A DNA stretch of 64,000 nucleotides from Pseudooceanicola marinus (GTDB lineage Bacteria > Pseudomonadota > Alphaproteobacteria > Rhodobacterales > Rhodobacteraceae): assembly GCF_002786295.1 (NCBI RefSeq), contig NZ_PGTC01000021.1, positions 35,417 to 99,416 of the forward strand, written 5' to 3'. The notes under the pieces were generated by a model that was given only the letters and a program-made list of their open reading frames with translations, did no database searches and was not told where the DNA came from. Numbering within the stretch: the stretch's first letter is position 1; each line of letters opens with the position of its first letter. Position numbers and translations under genes: made by a program. Of the stretch, positions 17,150 to 25,121 are shown in pieces.

Positions 17150-18426
17150 TCTTCCGCCTCCAGATAAGCGGAGAGGATCGCCGTGCCTACGAGGAAATCG
17201 CCGATTTCCATCGCTTCGTCGGGATTGTGGCTGCCATTGCGGTTTCGCACGAAGACCATACCGGCGGGAATGCCCGCTTGGGCGAAGATCGCCGCGTCAT
17301 GGCCGCCGCCCGAGGGCATGGTGAAGGGCTCGTCCGTGACCCGGGCCATGGCTGTCTCCAGCCCGGCGATGACGGTGGGGTCCATAAGGGCAGGGGCCAC
17401 GGCCACCTCGGCGCCGGTGTCGAAACGCACGCCACGGCTACGGCCGATGTCGTCCATCTGCTCGCGCAGGTAGGCGCGCATCTGGTCGAGGATCGCCGCA
17501 TCCTGCGAACGGATGTCGAGCGAGAAGCCCAGCTCGTCCGGAATGCGCGAGATCGCGTGCGAGGCCGGGTCGGTGCCCACGATGCCCGAGGTCAGCACCA
17601 GGTCGCGCCCGGTCCGTAGTAGGTGATCCCAGGTATCGTCCAGCCGGTGCATCAGTTCGGCGAAGGCCAGCACCGGGTCGTGGCGGTAGGCGCGGGGCAC
17701 GGCGCCGGAGTGCCCGGCCTCGCCGATGCAGCGCACCAGCCGGTGGCGGAAGTTGCCCCGGATGCCCGAGACGACGGCGGCGGGCAGGCCCCGTTCGACC
17801 AGCAGCGGGCCCTGCTCGATGTGCAGTTCCAGGTAGCCTTCGATCTTTGACAGGTCGCAGATCGGGGTCCGCGCGGCCAGCGGCGCGGTGTCGATGCCCA
17901 GGCCGTCCAGGTGATCACGCAGCGAGCGGCCATCGCCCTTGTGGGCCGCGGCAAGCTCCGCGTCGGGCAATTGCCCGGTCAGCATCTTGGAGCCCAGGTA
18001 GCAGGCGCCGAACCAGGCGCTTTCCTCGCCGCGCATGGCCAGGCATTTGACCGGGCGCCGGAAGGAACGCCCGCTGCGCGCGGCGCGGATCAGGACGATC
18101 AGCCCCGCCACGACGCCCGCCAGGCCATCGTAGTTGCCGCCCATGGGCACGCTGTCGACATGGCTGCCGATCAGCACCCAGCTTTCCGCCTGCGCATCCT
18201 TGGGCAGGCAGAACAGCAGGTTGCGGCCTGCGTCTTCTTCGACGTGCAGGCCCTCGGTGCGGGCGAAATCGGCCAGCCAGTCCAGCGTCCGCGTCTCGAT
18301 GTCCGAAAAGGCAGGGCGGCTGACGCCCGCGCTGTCGGGCGAGAGGGCGCGAATGCCGTCGAAGACCTGCGCCGCCAGGGCGCCCATGGCCGCATCGTCG
18401 TGGCCCTTGAAGGATTGCAGCATCAT
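17146..18426 (-). CDS. M20-family Zn amidohydrolase (allantoate/N-carbamoyl-amino acid hydrolase type)
   Basis: A 426-residue metallopeptidase-fold enzyme of the hydantoinase/carbamoylase family, which cleaves N-carbamoyl amino acids or ureides. Metal-site motifs are GSHVDSVPMGGNYDG, RGEESAWFG, LELHIEQGP, GEAGHSGAVP and SGGGHDAAIF. The ATG at 18426 overlaps the pyrD stop (ATGA) and the gene overlaps pyrE, so it is embedded in a pyrimidine operon. There N-carbamoyl-L-aspartate (ureidosuccinate) would be a fitting substrate, but specificity is inference from context. Confidence 0.85.
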   Translation of the reverse strand: MMLQSFKGHDDAAMGALAAQVFDGIRALSPDSAGVSRPAFSDIETRTLDWLADFARTEGLHVEEDAGRNLLFCLPKDAQAESWVLIGSHVDSVPMGGNYDGLAGVVAGLIVLIRAARSGRSFRRPVKCLAMRGEESAWFGACYLGSKMLTGQLPDAELAAAHKGDGRSLRDHLDGLGIDTAPLAARTPICDLSKIEGYLELHIEQGPLLVERGLPAAVVSGIRGNFRHRLVRCIGEAGHSGAVPRAYRHDPVLAFAELMHRLDDTWDHLLRTGRDLVLTSGIVGTDPASHAISRIPDELGFSLDIRSQDAAILDQMRAYLREQMDDIGRSRGVRFDTGAEVAVAPALMDPTVIAGLETAMARVTDEPFTMPSGGGHDAAIFAQAGIPAGMVFVRNRNGSHNPDEAMEIGDFLVGTAILSAYLEAEE

Positions 18427-19349
18427 GCGGCCTCTCCGCCCGGGATCTGCACCGAGCCGATGATCTCGCCGAGCGAGGTGACGCCCTGCGCCTGCATCCA
18501 GTCCGAGAGTTCTGCGATCAGCCGGGCCATGACGGTGGGCGACTGGAAGGTGGCGGTGCCGACCTGCACGGCGGCGGCGCCGGCGATGAGGAATTCTAGC
18601 ACGTCGTCCAGCGTGGCGATGCCGCCGCAGCCGATCACCGGCACGCGGCAGGCGTGGGCGCATTGGTAGGTCATGCGCAACGCTATGGGCTTCACCGCGG
18701 GGCCGGACATGCCGCCCATGACGTTGCCCAGCCTGGGCTGCCGGGTGCGCACGTCGATGGACATGCCAAGCGCAGTGTTCGCGGTGACGATGGCATCGGC
18801 GCCCTCGGCTTCGGCGGCCAGGGCCACGGCGACCGGTTCTCCGGTGTTGGGCGTCAGCTTGGCCCAGAGCGGCAGGTCCGTCTCGGCCCGCAGGCGGCGC
18901 ATCACTTCGGCGGTGGTGTCGGGACGCATCGCGAAGGCGTTGCCGTCTGCCTCGATGTTCGGGCAGGAAATATTGGCCTCGATCGCCGCCACGCCGGGCA
19001 GCGAGACCTCGGCGGCGAGGCGGGCGAACTCATCCATCGAATGGGCCGAGATCGAGACCACTAGCGGCGCCTTGTAGTCGGACCAATAGGGCAGCATCCG
19101 GTCGCGGAAATCGTCGATCCCTTTGGACGGGATGCCGATGGCGTTCAGCATGCCGCCCTGCAGGTCGCAGACCCGGGGCGTCGGGTTGCCGGCGCGCTTG
19201 CCGTGCATGATCGTCTTCAACACATGGGCGCCCAGCACATCCAGGTCGAAAACATCCGATAGATCCTCGGAGAAGGTGCCGGAGGCGGGCATGATCGGGT
19301 TGGCGAAGGTCAGCTCGCCGACTTTGACGGAGAGGTCGGAGGTGCTCAT
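18423..19349 (-). CDS. pyrD: Dihydroorotate dehydrogenase, type 1B catalytic subunit
   Basis: FMN enzyme interconverting dihydroorotate and orotate. The class 1B pattern is seen in LKTIMHGKRAGNPTPR, EANISCPNIE (the Cys is the catalytic base of class 1 enzymes), NTALGMSIDV and GNVMGGMSGPAVKPIALR. At 308 residues it is normal. It pairs with PyrK just upstream (ATGA overlap), the NAD-linked heterotetramer. Most Proteobacteria use the quinone-linked class 2 enzyme for synthesis, so a 1B enzyme next to an importer points to a second, possibly reductive or salvage function. Confidence 0.92.
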   Translation of the reverse strand: MSTSDLSVKVGELTFANPIMPASGTFSEDLSDVFDLDVLGAHVLKTIMHGKRAGNPTPRVCDLQGGMLNAIGIPSKGIDDFRDRMLPYWSDYKAPLVVSISAHSMDEFARLAAEVSLPGVAAIEANISCPNIEADGNAFAMRPDTTAEVMRRLRAETDLPLWAKLTPNTGEPVAVALAAEAEGADAIVTANTALGMSIDVRTRQPRLGNVMGGMSGPAVKPIALRMTYQCAHACRVPVIGCGGIATLDDVLEFLIAGAAAVQVGTATFQSPTVMARLIAELSDWMQAQGVTSLGEIIGSVQIPGGEAA

Positions 19350-20191
19350 GCGATGGCCTCCGAGATGGGAAAGACTGGACCTTCGCGGCAGACACGGCGG
19401 TGGACGACCTCGTTGCCTTCGCGGAAGGGGCGGACGCAGGCCTGGCACATGCCCAGGCCGCAGGCCATCTGCTGCTCCATGGCGATTTCGCCGGGGATGC
19501 CATGCTTCTGGCCCAGGCGCTGCAGCATGGTCAAAAGACGGCGGGAGCCGCAGGTGTAGAAGGCATCGACACTGCCTGCGGCGATGCGCGCCTCAATCAG
19601 GGCTTCCAGCGCCGGCACTTCGGACGAGCCGTCTTCGTCATGCACCACGATGACCTCGGCGCCGTAGCTGCGGAAGAGGTCGACCGACATGGCCAGTTCC
19701 GGGCTGCGGGCCGAGCAGATCGCGGTCAGGCTGCGGCCCTGTTGCTGTGCCATCCGGGCGAGTGGCGCCAGGGTGGCCAAGCCCACGCCGCGCGCCACCA
19801 GCATCAGGTTCTGCCAGGCGTCGGGCATGGTGAAGCCCTGGCCCAGCGGGCCCAGCACGTTCAGCGTGTCGCCCGCGCGCAGGGTGGCCAAGCCACGGGT
19901 GCCGGCGCCTGCGATCTTGTAGAGGAACTGCAACTGCTCTGCGTGGGCGTCGTAGCCGTAGATCGACATCGGGCGGCGCAGGAAGGGGTGCTCGCCCTCG
20001 GGTACTGGGCAGAGCAACTGGAAGAACTGGCCCGGGGCGCAGTCCAGCACCTCGGCCGGGGCGTCCAGGGTCAGCAGGCGGTACTCGCCGTTGACCGGCA
20101 TGTTCGAGAGTACGATGGCCCGGGCCTCGGCGCAGCGTGCGGTGACACCGGGCGAGGGGGGGACGGACAGGATTGAGGGGATGAGGGTCAT
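19346..20191 (-). CDS. pyrK: Dihydroorotate dehydrogenase electron-transfer subunit PyrK
   Basis: A 281-residue ferredoxin-reductase-fold protein carrying FAD and a [2Fe-2S] cluster that passes electrons between NAD(H) and PyrD. FAD-binding FLRRPMSIYGY, a GPLGQGF motif, and the C-terminal cluster ligands C-x4-C-x2-C plus a distal Cys (CGLGMCQAC then RRVC) are all present. It begins 28 bp after dctM and overlaps pyrD by ATGA. Confidence 0.92.
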   Translation of the reverse strand: MTLIPSILSVPPSPGVTARCAEARAIVLSNMPVNGEYRLLTLDAPAEVLDCAPGQFFQLLCPVPEGEHPFLRRPMSIYGYDAHAEQLQFLYKIAGAGTRGLATLRAGDTLNVLGPLGQGFTMPDAWQNLMLVARGVGLATLAPLARMAQQQGRSLTAICSARSPELAMSVDLFRSYGAEVIVVHDEDGSSEVPALEALIEARIAAGSVDAFYTCGSRRLLTMLQRLGQKHGIPGEIAMEQQMACGLGMCQACVRPFREGNEVVHRRVCREGPVFPISEAIA

Positions 20192-20219
20192 GAGAGGACC
20201 TTTCGGGGAAGTGCGCGGA

Positions 20220-21503
20220 TCAGCCGTAGATCAGGCGTGGCACGAAGAGGGATATCTGCGGGATGTAGGTGATCAGCAGGAGCACGATCACGTTGACCAG
20301 CACGAAGGGCCAGACGCCGCGGATGATGTCGGCCACCGGTTTGCCCAGGGTCGAGGAGGCGACGAAGATGTCCAACCCGAAGGGTGGGGTGATCATGCCC
20401 AGGCAGACGTTGAAGGTGACCAGCATCCCGAAGTGCACCGGATCGATGCCGAAACTCTGCGCCACGGGGTAGAGCGGCGGCACGAGGACCAGCAGGGTCG
20501 AGTTCGGGTCGATGAACATGCCGGCGATGAAGAAGCAGATGTTCACCGCGATCAGGAAGGCGATGCGGCCGGCGTCGGCGCTGTCCAGCAGCCCCAGGAT
20601 CGCCGTCGGTACCTGCGCCAGCGTCACGAAGAACGAGATCAGACCCCCCATGGCCAGCAGCACGAAGATGATCGAGGTGTTGATCGCGCTGTCTTCGGTG
20701 ATCTTGACCAGGGCGCCCCAGTTCAGGCTGCGGAAGACTAGGGTCTCGACCAGGATGGCATAGACCACGCTGACGGCGGCGGCCTCGGTGGGGGTGATCA
20801 CGCCCGAGTAGATGCCGCCCAGGATGATGACCGGCATGCCAAGCGCCCATTTCGCGTTCCAAATGGCGCGCAGGCGGGCGCCCCAGGGCAGGCGGTCGCT
20901 GTGGCTGACGTTGTCGCGGCGGGCCTGGATCTCGACGAAGATGGCAAAAGCCACGCCGAGCACCAGGCCCACGCCCAGCCCTGCGGCGAACAGCTGCGAG
21001 ATCGATGTGCCGGTAATCCAGCCGTATACGATCAGCGTGATTGAGGGCGGGATCAGCAGAGCGGTTTCGGCGGAGGAGACGAGCAGCCCCAGCGAGAACT
21101 TCTCGGAATACCCGGCCTTCCGCATCTCGGGGTAGACCATGCGGCCCATGGCCGCGACGGTGGCGGGGGCAGAGCCTGAGACGGCGCCGAAGGCCATGGA
21201 GCCGCCGACCACCACGTGGCCGATGCCGCCGCGGCTGTGACCGACCAGCGCGGTCACCACGCCCACCAGCTGGCGGGCGATCTGGCCCGAGCCCATGAGG
21301 TTGGCCGCGAAGATGAAGAAGGGGATGGCCAGCAGAGTCGAATGGTCGATTCCGCCGACGATCTTCTGCACCACCGCCGCATCGGGCAGACGGCCGTAGA
21401 AGGCTTCCTTGTAAGCCAGCGCGGGCAGGCCCAGCACCAGGAACATTTCGAAGCCGGCGACAAGCAGCAGCACGGCAAGAAGGAGGATGAGGGCGAGGAT
21501 CAT
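20220..21503 (-). CDS. dctM: TRAP transporter large permease (DctM)
   Basis: A 427-residue, roughly twelve-helix membrane protein that couples Na+ flow to solute uptake. Family motifs: IPFFIFAANLMGSG, AFGAVSGSAPATVAAMG, IPPSITLIVYGW, GIYSGVITPTEAAAV and PPFGLDIFV. I chose the ATG of MILALILLLAVLLL, which overlaps the dctQ stop (ATGA). The longer frame upstream is dctQ read out of phase. The substrate is suggested by the pyr genes downstream: orotate, dihydroorotate or carbamoyl-aspartate. Confidence 0.93.
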   Translation of the reverse strand: MILALILLLAVLLLVAGFEMFLVLGLPALAYKEAFYGRLPDAAVVQKIVGGIDHSTLLAIPFFIFAANLMGSGQIARQLVGVVTALVGHSRGGIGHVVVGGSMAFGAVSGSAPATVAAMGRMVYPEMRKAGYSEKFSLGLLVSSAETALLIPPSITLIVYGWITGTSISQLFAAGLGVGLVLGVAFAIFVEIQARRDNVSHSDRLPWGARLRAIWNAKWALGMPVIILGGIYSGVITPTEAAAVSVVYAILVETLVFRSLNWGALVKITEDSAINTSIIFVLLAMGGLISFFVTLAQVPTAILGLLDSADAGRIAFLIAVNICFFIAGMFIDPNSTLLVLVPPLYPVAQSFGIDPVHFGMLVTFNVCLGMITPPFGLDIFVASSTLGKPVADIIRGVWPFVLVNVIVLLLITYIPQISLFVPRLIYG

Positions 21504-21997
21504 TCTGCCTGCTCCTGTGCGTTGAAACGGTCGATGATACCGAACAGGCTGAGGCCATAGCGCAGCGCCAGCAGCAGGAATCCCACGACGGGGGCGAGGT
21601 AGATGTAGCCCATGGGCACGCCCAGCGTGGGCGAGGCCTGGCCGGACTTCAGGACGAATTGCACCAGGCTGAAAGCCAACCAGGCCAAGTAGAGGCCAAA
21701 GAACAGGCCGCAAAGGTCGATCAGCTTGCAGACCGCGCGGATGGCGCCGGCCGGTAGACGTTCGCGTAGGTTGGTGATGCCGACGTGCTTGCCGCGTTCA
21801 AGCGCCAGGCCCAGGGCCAGGAAAACGAGGAAGAGGTTCATCATCCGCACCGCTTCCTCGACCCAGGCGAAGCGCGAGGCGAAGGTGCCCCCGATTTCGC
21901 GGGTGACGACAGAGCCGGTGTAGAGAACCACCATTGCAAGGAAGAGAGCCACCAGAAGGCTGCGCTCGATCGTCCTCAGCAGGGTCAGGAATTTCAT
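21500..21997 (-). CDS. dctQ: TRAP transporter small permease (DctQ)
   Basis: A 165-residue protein with four hydrophobic helices. MKFLTLLRTIERSLLVALFLAMV at the start and the FAWVEEAVRMMNLFLVFLALGLALERGKHVGI core fit DctQ. The chosen start lies after an intergenic hairpin region that separates it from dctP, and the gene overlaps dctM by ATGA. Confidence 0.9.
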   Translation of the reverse strand: MKFLTLLRTIERSLLVALFLAMVVLYTGSVVTREIGGTFASRFAWVEEAVRMMNLFLVFLALGLALERGKHVGITNLRERLPAGAIRAVCKLIDLCGLFFGLYLAWLAFSLVQFVLKSGQASPTLGVPMGYIYLAPVVGFLLLALRYGLSLFGIIDRFNAQEQAE

Positions 21998-22055
21998 GGG
22001 ATGTGCCTCGTACAGTCGGGGCGGGCCGCCTGAAGAAGTGGGGCCGGAAGGGGGA

Positions 22056-22105
22056 GGGCCCGCCGCGAAGGACGGGCCCGGGGAGCGAAGCCGTGGAAAC
22101 GGCTT
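22056..22105 (-). promoter_or_regulatory. Tandem hairpins between dctP and dctQ
   Basis: Two stems follow one another: AAGCCGT/ACGGCTT with a GGAA loop (22088-22105, reaching into the dctP stop codon) and GGGCCCG/CGGGCCC with a 10-nt loop (22056-22079). There is no T-run, so they look like mRNA-stabilising or attenuating structures that leave the binding protein more abundant than the permeases. Confidence 0.55.
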
Positions 22106-23114
22106 AATGAAGGGCCTCGTAGGCTTCTTCGTAGGTGGACAGCAGGGCCTTGCCGGTGTCGCCGGCCTTGGCGACATAGGCCTCGGAGGCCGGGCCAAAG
22201 GTGGCTTCGCGCAGCGCGGCGCGTTCTTCCTCACCGGCGACGCGGACGTTGGTGCCGGCGGCCTCGATGGTTTCCAGCGCTTCTTCCACAGCGGCGGCCT
22301 TGTGGGCGGTCAGCTCGGGGATGACTTCGTGGAAGGCGGTGGTGATCACCTCCTGGTACTCGGCCGGCAGGCTGTCCCACCACATCGGGTTGAACAGCAC
22401 GACGTCCTCCATCGCGCCGTGATCAGAGACCACGAGGTACTCCTGCACCTCGTAGAACTTCATGTTCATGATGGTATCCAGCGGGTTCTCTTCCCCGTCC
22501 ACGACGCCGGTCTGCAGCGAGGTGTAGAGCTCGCCGAAGGGCAGGGCGATGGCCGAGGCCCCAAGGGCGTTGAACTGTTCGATCAGGATCGAGCTGTCCA
22601 TGACGCGAAACTTCTGGTCGGCGAAGTCGGCCAAGGTGTCGAGCGGCTTGTTCGAGGTGAACTGCTTCTTGCCGTTGGGCCAGAGCGTCACGGCGAACAT
22701 GCCCTTGTCCGAGAAGGTGTCCAGCAGCGCCTGGCCGAAAGGACCGTCGCGCAGTTCCTGCGCCTTGGCGTCGTCTTCGGGCAGAAGGTAGGGGATGTCC
22801 ATGATCGACACGGCCGGGTTGAAGCCGCCGAGGAAAGCGGCGGGGGCCACGGTGCCCTCGATGGTGCCTAGCTGGACGCCTTCGTTCATCTGGCGCTGGT
22901 TGCCCAGCTGGCCCTGCGGGAAGATCTGGAACTCGACCTCGCCGTCGGTGCGCTCTTTCACCAGTTCGGCAACCTTCTCAAGCGTCACGTTGCGGCTTTG
23001 CGCCGGGCTTTCGAGGTGACCGATTTTGGCGACGTATTCCTGCGCCTGCGCGCCGGAGGCCAGAACCAGGCCCAGTGCGGTCAGTCCGGAGAGGACGGTG
23101 GTTTTGCGGAACAT
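22104..23114 (-). CDS. dctP: TRAP transporter periplasmic binding protein (DctP)
   Basis: A 336-residue extracytoplasmic solute receptor. A signal peptide MFRKTTVLSGLTALGLVLASGAQAQ precedes the DctP fold with FPQGQLGNQRQMNEGVQLGTIEG, FRVMDSS (the Arg that normally binds a substrate carboxylate) and ELYTSLQTGVVDGEENPL. AGGGAG precedes the ATG at 23114. It is the first gene of the operon, downstream of two TCTA-N5-TGAG sites. The carboxylate-binding Arg fits orotate or a related acid. Confidence 0.93.
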   Translation of the reverse strand: MFRKTTVLSGLTALGLVLASGAQAQEYVAKIGHLESPAQSRNVTLEKVAELVKERTDGEVEFQIFPQGQLGNQRQMNEGVQLGTIEGTVAPAAFLGGFNPAVSIMDIPYLLPEDDAKAQELRDGPFGQALLDTFSDKGMFAVTLWPNGKKQFTSNKPLDTLADFADQKFRVMDSSILIEQFNALGASAIALPFGELYTSLQTGVVDGEENPLDTIMNMKFYEVQEYLVVSDHGAMEDVVLFNPMWWDSLPAEYQEVITTAFHEVIPELTAHKAAAVEEALETIEAAGTNVRVAGEEERAALREATFGPASEAYVAKAGDTGKALLSTYEEAYEALH

Positions 23115-23190
23115 CTGTGACTCCCTGTCATGCTCATCTTGTCTGATGCCTGAAGGATCACGATGGTCGTGCAAGGGGTCAACGGAAAAA

Positions 23191-23256
23191 TCTAAAAAAT
23201 GAGACGGCAGGGAAAATTTATCGGATGGTCAGCTTTAGGTCGTCTAGTTTTTGAGC
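23191..23256 (-). promoter_or_regulatory. Two TCTA-N5-TGAG sites upstream of dctP
   Basis: TCTAAAAAATGAGA (23191-23204) and TCTAGTTTTTGAGC (23243-23256) lie between dctP and the XRE regulator gene, 52 bp apart (about five helical turns). The first is repeated exactly at 24426-24439 on the far side of the regulator gene. They are candidate operators of that regulator. Confidence 0.5.
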
Positions 23257-23274
23257 GGAGGGGGTGACGGCCGC

Positions 23275-24156
23275 TTAGCGAATCCCGTGCCGTTCGATCA
23301 GCGCATCGACGTGGTCGGCAGCCTCGCGACCCTTGAGCGAGCTGGTCCAGAGGCGTTGGGTGATCCCTTCGTGCAGCTCCAGCGCCTCGGGGGCCGAGGT
23401 GATCAGGCCGACACCGATCCCGATGTTGGGGTTATGGCCCAGCCGGAAGGGCGAAATGGTCAGAGTCGACTCGCTGCCCTTGCGCACGATCTGGAAAGAG
23501 GTCGCGGGAATCGGCTCGCGCGCGACGCCGACCTGGATTCCGATGAGCGGTTCACGCAGCATCGCCGAGATATGCTGTGCTTCGCGCAGGGCCATGCGGC
23601 GGCGGGCGTCCAGCGTCGCGGGGGGCAGCTCGCTGCGGCCGATCAGGCCCTCGCGCAGGAAGCGTTCGATGTCCGCGTCCGAGATGATCGAGGCCAGGTG
23701 CGGCCGGCGTTGATCGAAGCGCGTCTTTCTTTTCTTCAGGATATCAAGGATCTGATCGACATCCTTCCCCTGGTCGGCGGTGGTCGATTCGCGCATCACG
23801 TCTGCCAGCACGGCGTCATAGCCGCCCGTGGTGACCAAGTAGGAGATCGGGCTGAAGAGGCCGATGATCTGCTCGCTATCCTCTTCGATCTGGCGCATCC
23901 GCTCGAAGAAGCTGACGGCGTTGTCGACATATTCGATGCCCACGCCCAGCAGGGAGGGCAGGGAAACCTGCAGTTCGTCCGCGATGGCGGTCAGCATCTC
24001 GATCTTGGCGATTTCGCCTTTTTCGGCGCGGTAGAGCGCTGCGCGAGAGATGCCGAGGCGGGCGGCCAGATCCTCTGGCGACAGGGCGCGGCCTAGCCTG
24101 TGGGCGCGCAACCGGGCGCCCAGCTCGACGAAATTCACCTTGTTTGCCTGCGTCAC
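23275..24156 (-). CDS. XRE-family transcriptional regulator of the pyr/TRAP cluster
   Basis: A 293-residue protein with an N-terminal helix-turn-helix (LGARLRAHRLGRALSPEDLAARLGISRAALYRAEKGEIAKIEMLTAIADEL) and a long C-terminal region of about 200 residues, probably an effector-binding domain. I chose the GTG at 24156 (VTQANKVNFVELG), preceded by GGAGGGG, over an upstream ATG. It has the same orientation as the TRAP-pyr operon and lies just upstream of it, with matching candidate operators on both sides. It probably senses a pyrimidine precursor, by inference. Confidence 0.82.
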   Translation of the reverse strand: MTQANKVNFVELGARLRAHRLGRALSPEDLAARLGISRAALYRAEKGEIAKIEMLTAIADELQVSLPSLLGVGIEYVDNAVSFFERMRQIEEDSEQIIGLFSPISYLVTTGGYDAVLADVMRESTTADQGKDVDQILDILKKRKTRFDQRRPHLASIISDADIERFLREGLIGRSELPPATLDARRRMALREAQHISAMLREPLIGIQVGVAREPIPATSFQIVRKGSESTLTISPFRLGHNPNIGIGVGLITSAPEALELHEGITQRLWTSSLKGREAADHVDALIERHGIR

Positions 24157-24517
24157 GGGCTGGCCCCTCCGGATCTTTCTGACGGTCCTTGTGGCTGGCG
24201 GCGCAATGCGCCCCGGCCATGGTCCGTCTCGGAAATGATCCAATCACGAGATGCAAGCCTCTGCAATCCCAGCTGGATTCGATGACTCTCCAAGTTTTGA
24301 AGGGAAAACGTCGGCTTTCAGACGAAGGGATCAGGCGCCAATCAGCTGCATTTTTTTAGATCTTCCACATTTGGCGCCCCCTTTTTGGGCGATTTTTCCC
24401 ATTTTTTGAGAAGAACGTGCCGCGCAGTCTAAAAAATGAGAGCTGGCGCTTGAATCTCGCGCCGCCTGCCGCTCGGAACTGGGGCCGAAGTCGTATGCGA
24501 AGAAGAGGACATCCCTC
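24157..24517. promoter_or_regulatory. Divergent intergenic region with XRE sites
   Basis: 361 bp between the regulator and the ABC ATPase remnant, with no gene. It has AT-rich tracts in a GC-rich genome. TCTAAAAAATGAGA at 24426-24439 is identical to the site before dctP, and CCCATTTTTTGAGA at 24398-24411 shares the A-N5-TGAG half. An inverted TCTAAAAAAA lies near 24350. Confidence 0.5.
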
Positions 24518-24643
24518 GTGATCAGTGTGTCCGGCCTGACGAAGCGGTTCGAAATGGACGGCGGTGCCTCCGTCTTGGCCCTGTCGCCCGTCACCCAGCA
24601 CATCTGCGGTCTGCCAGGCGGCAGTAATGCTCGGCTTCCTTAA
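24518..24643 (+). pseudogene. ABC transporter ATPase 5' remnant
   Basis: From a GTG with AGAGGAC upstream, the frame reads ISVSGLTKRFEMDGGASVL and on to PVTQ, the standard opening of a nitrate/taurine/pyrimidine-type ABC ATPase before its Walker A motif. At about 24605 it runs into the 3' end of an integrase remnant and stops at 24643. The original gene, divergent from the XRE regulator, was cut by recombination. It suggests that an ABC importer once shared this regulation. Confidence 0.55.
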
Positions 24644-24930
24644 GGGTCTGCCAACCTCCCCAGCTCATGAATTGATGCGCCGAGGCTCCACCCTCGGCTA
24701 GAGCGAATCCGCGGCTCTTTCTCAGGCTGTGTGCGCACTTCTCGACGCCGGCGGCGGTCCTGGGCATGAAGGCCGGGGCCTTCACTTTCGACTGCCGAAA
24801 CACCATCACTCCGTCGCGGTCGACGTGGCCAGGGCCGATAGACACCGCGTCGATAGGTCGGAAGCCCGTCCAGGAAATCACCTCGAAGCACACTGCCGAC
24901 AGCGGCACGCCGGACCAATAGCCAGGCGCC
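24602..24930 (-). pseudogene. Tyrosine recombinase/integrase remnant
   Basis: The frame encodes a decayed C-terminal integrase: WTGFRPIDAVSIGPGHVDRDGVM (box I Arg region), then a truncated middle, HSLRKSRG (degraded box II), and SAHQFMSWGGWQTLKEAEHYCRLADRR (the box III/active-site Tyr stretch). Much of the region between boxes I and II is missing, so it is not functional. It abuts the ABC ATPase remnant and a copy of the dispersed 16-bp motif. Confidence 0.7.
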
Positions 24931-25121
24931 GACACGAAGGGCGGACAGCGGAGGCTCGCTGCGCAATCGAATACCCTGCGCGGGTCCGCCGAACCGACAC
25001 TCGACAGTTCGCAACTCAGCTTCACGCAACGCCGCTGCAAGATCGCTTCGCGCTCACTTCTACGGATCATTCGGAGCAGAAGACAAATGCGCGCATCCCG
25101 CAATGCGATGACCGGAGGGCT

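Noticed and set aside
20188..21558. 456-codon minus-strand frame overlapping dctM
   Set aside because: Arg/His/Gly-rich out-of-frame reading of dctM, which has all TRAP large-subunit motifs.
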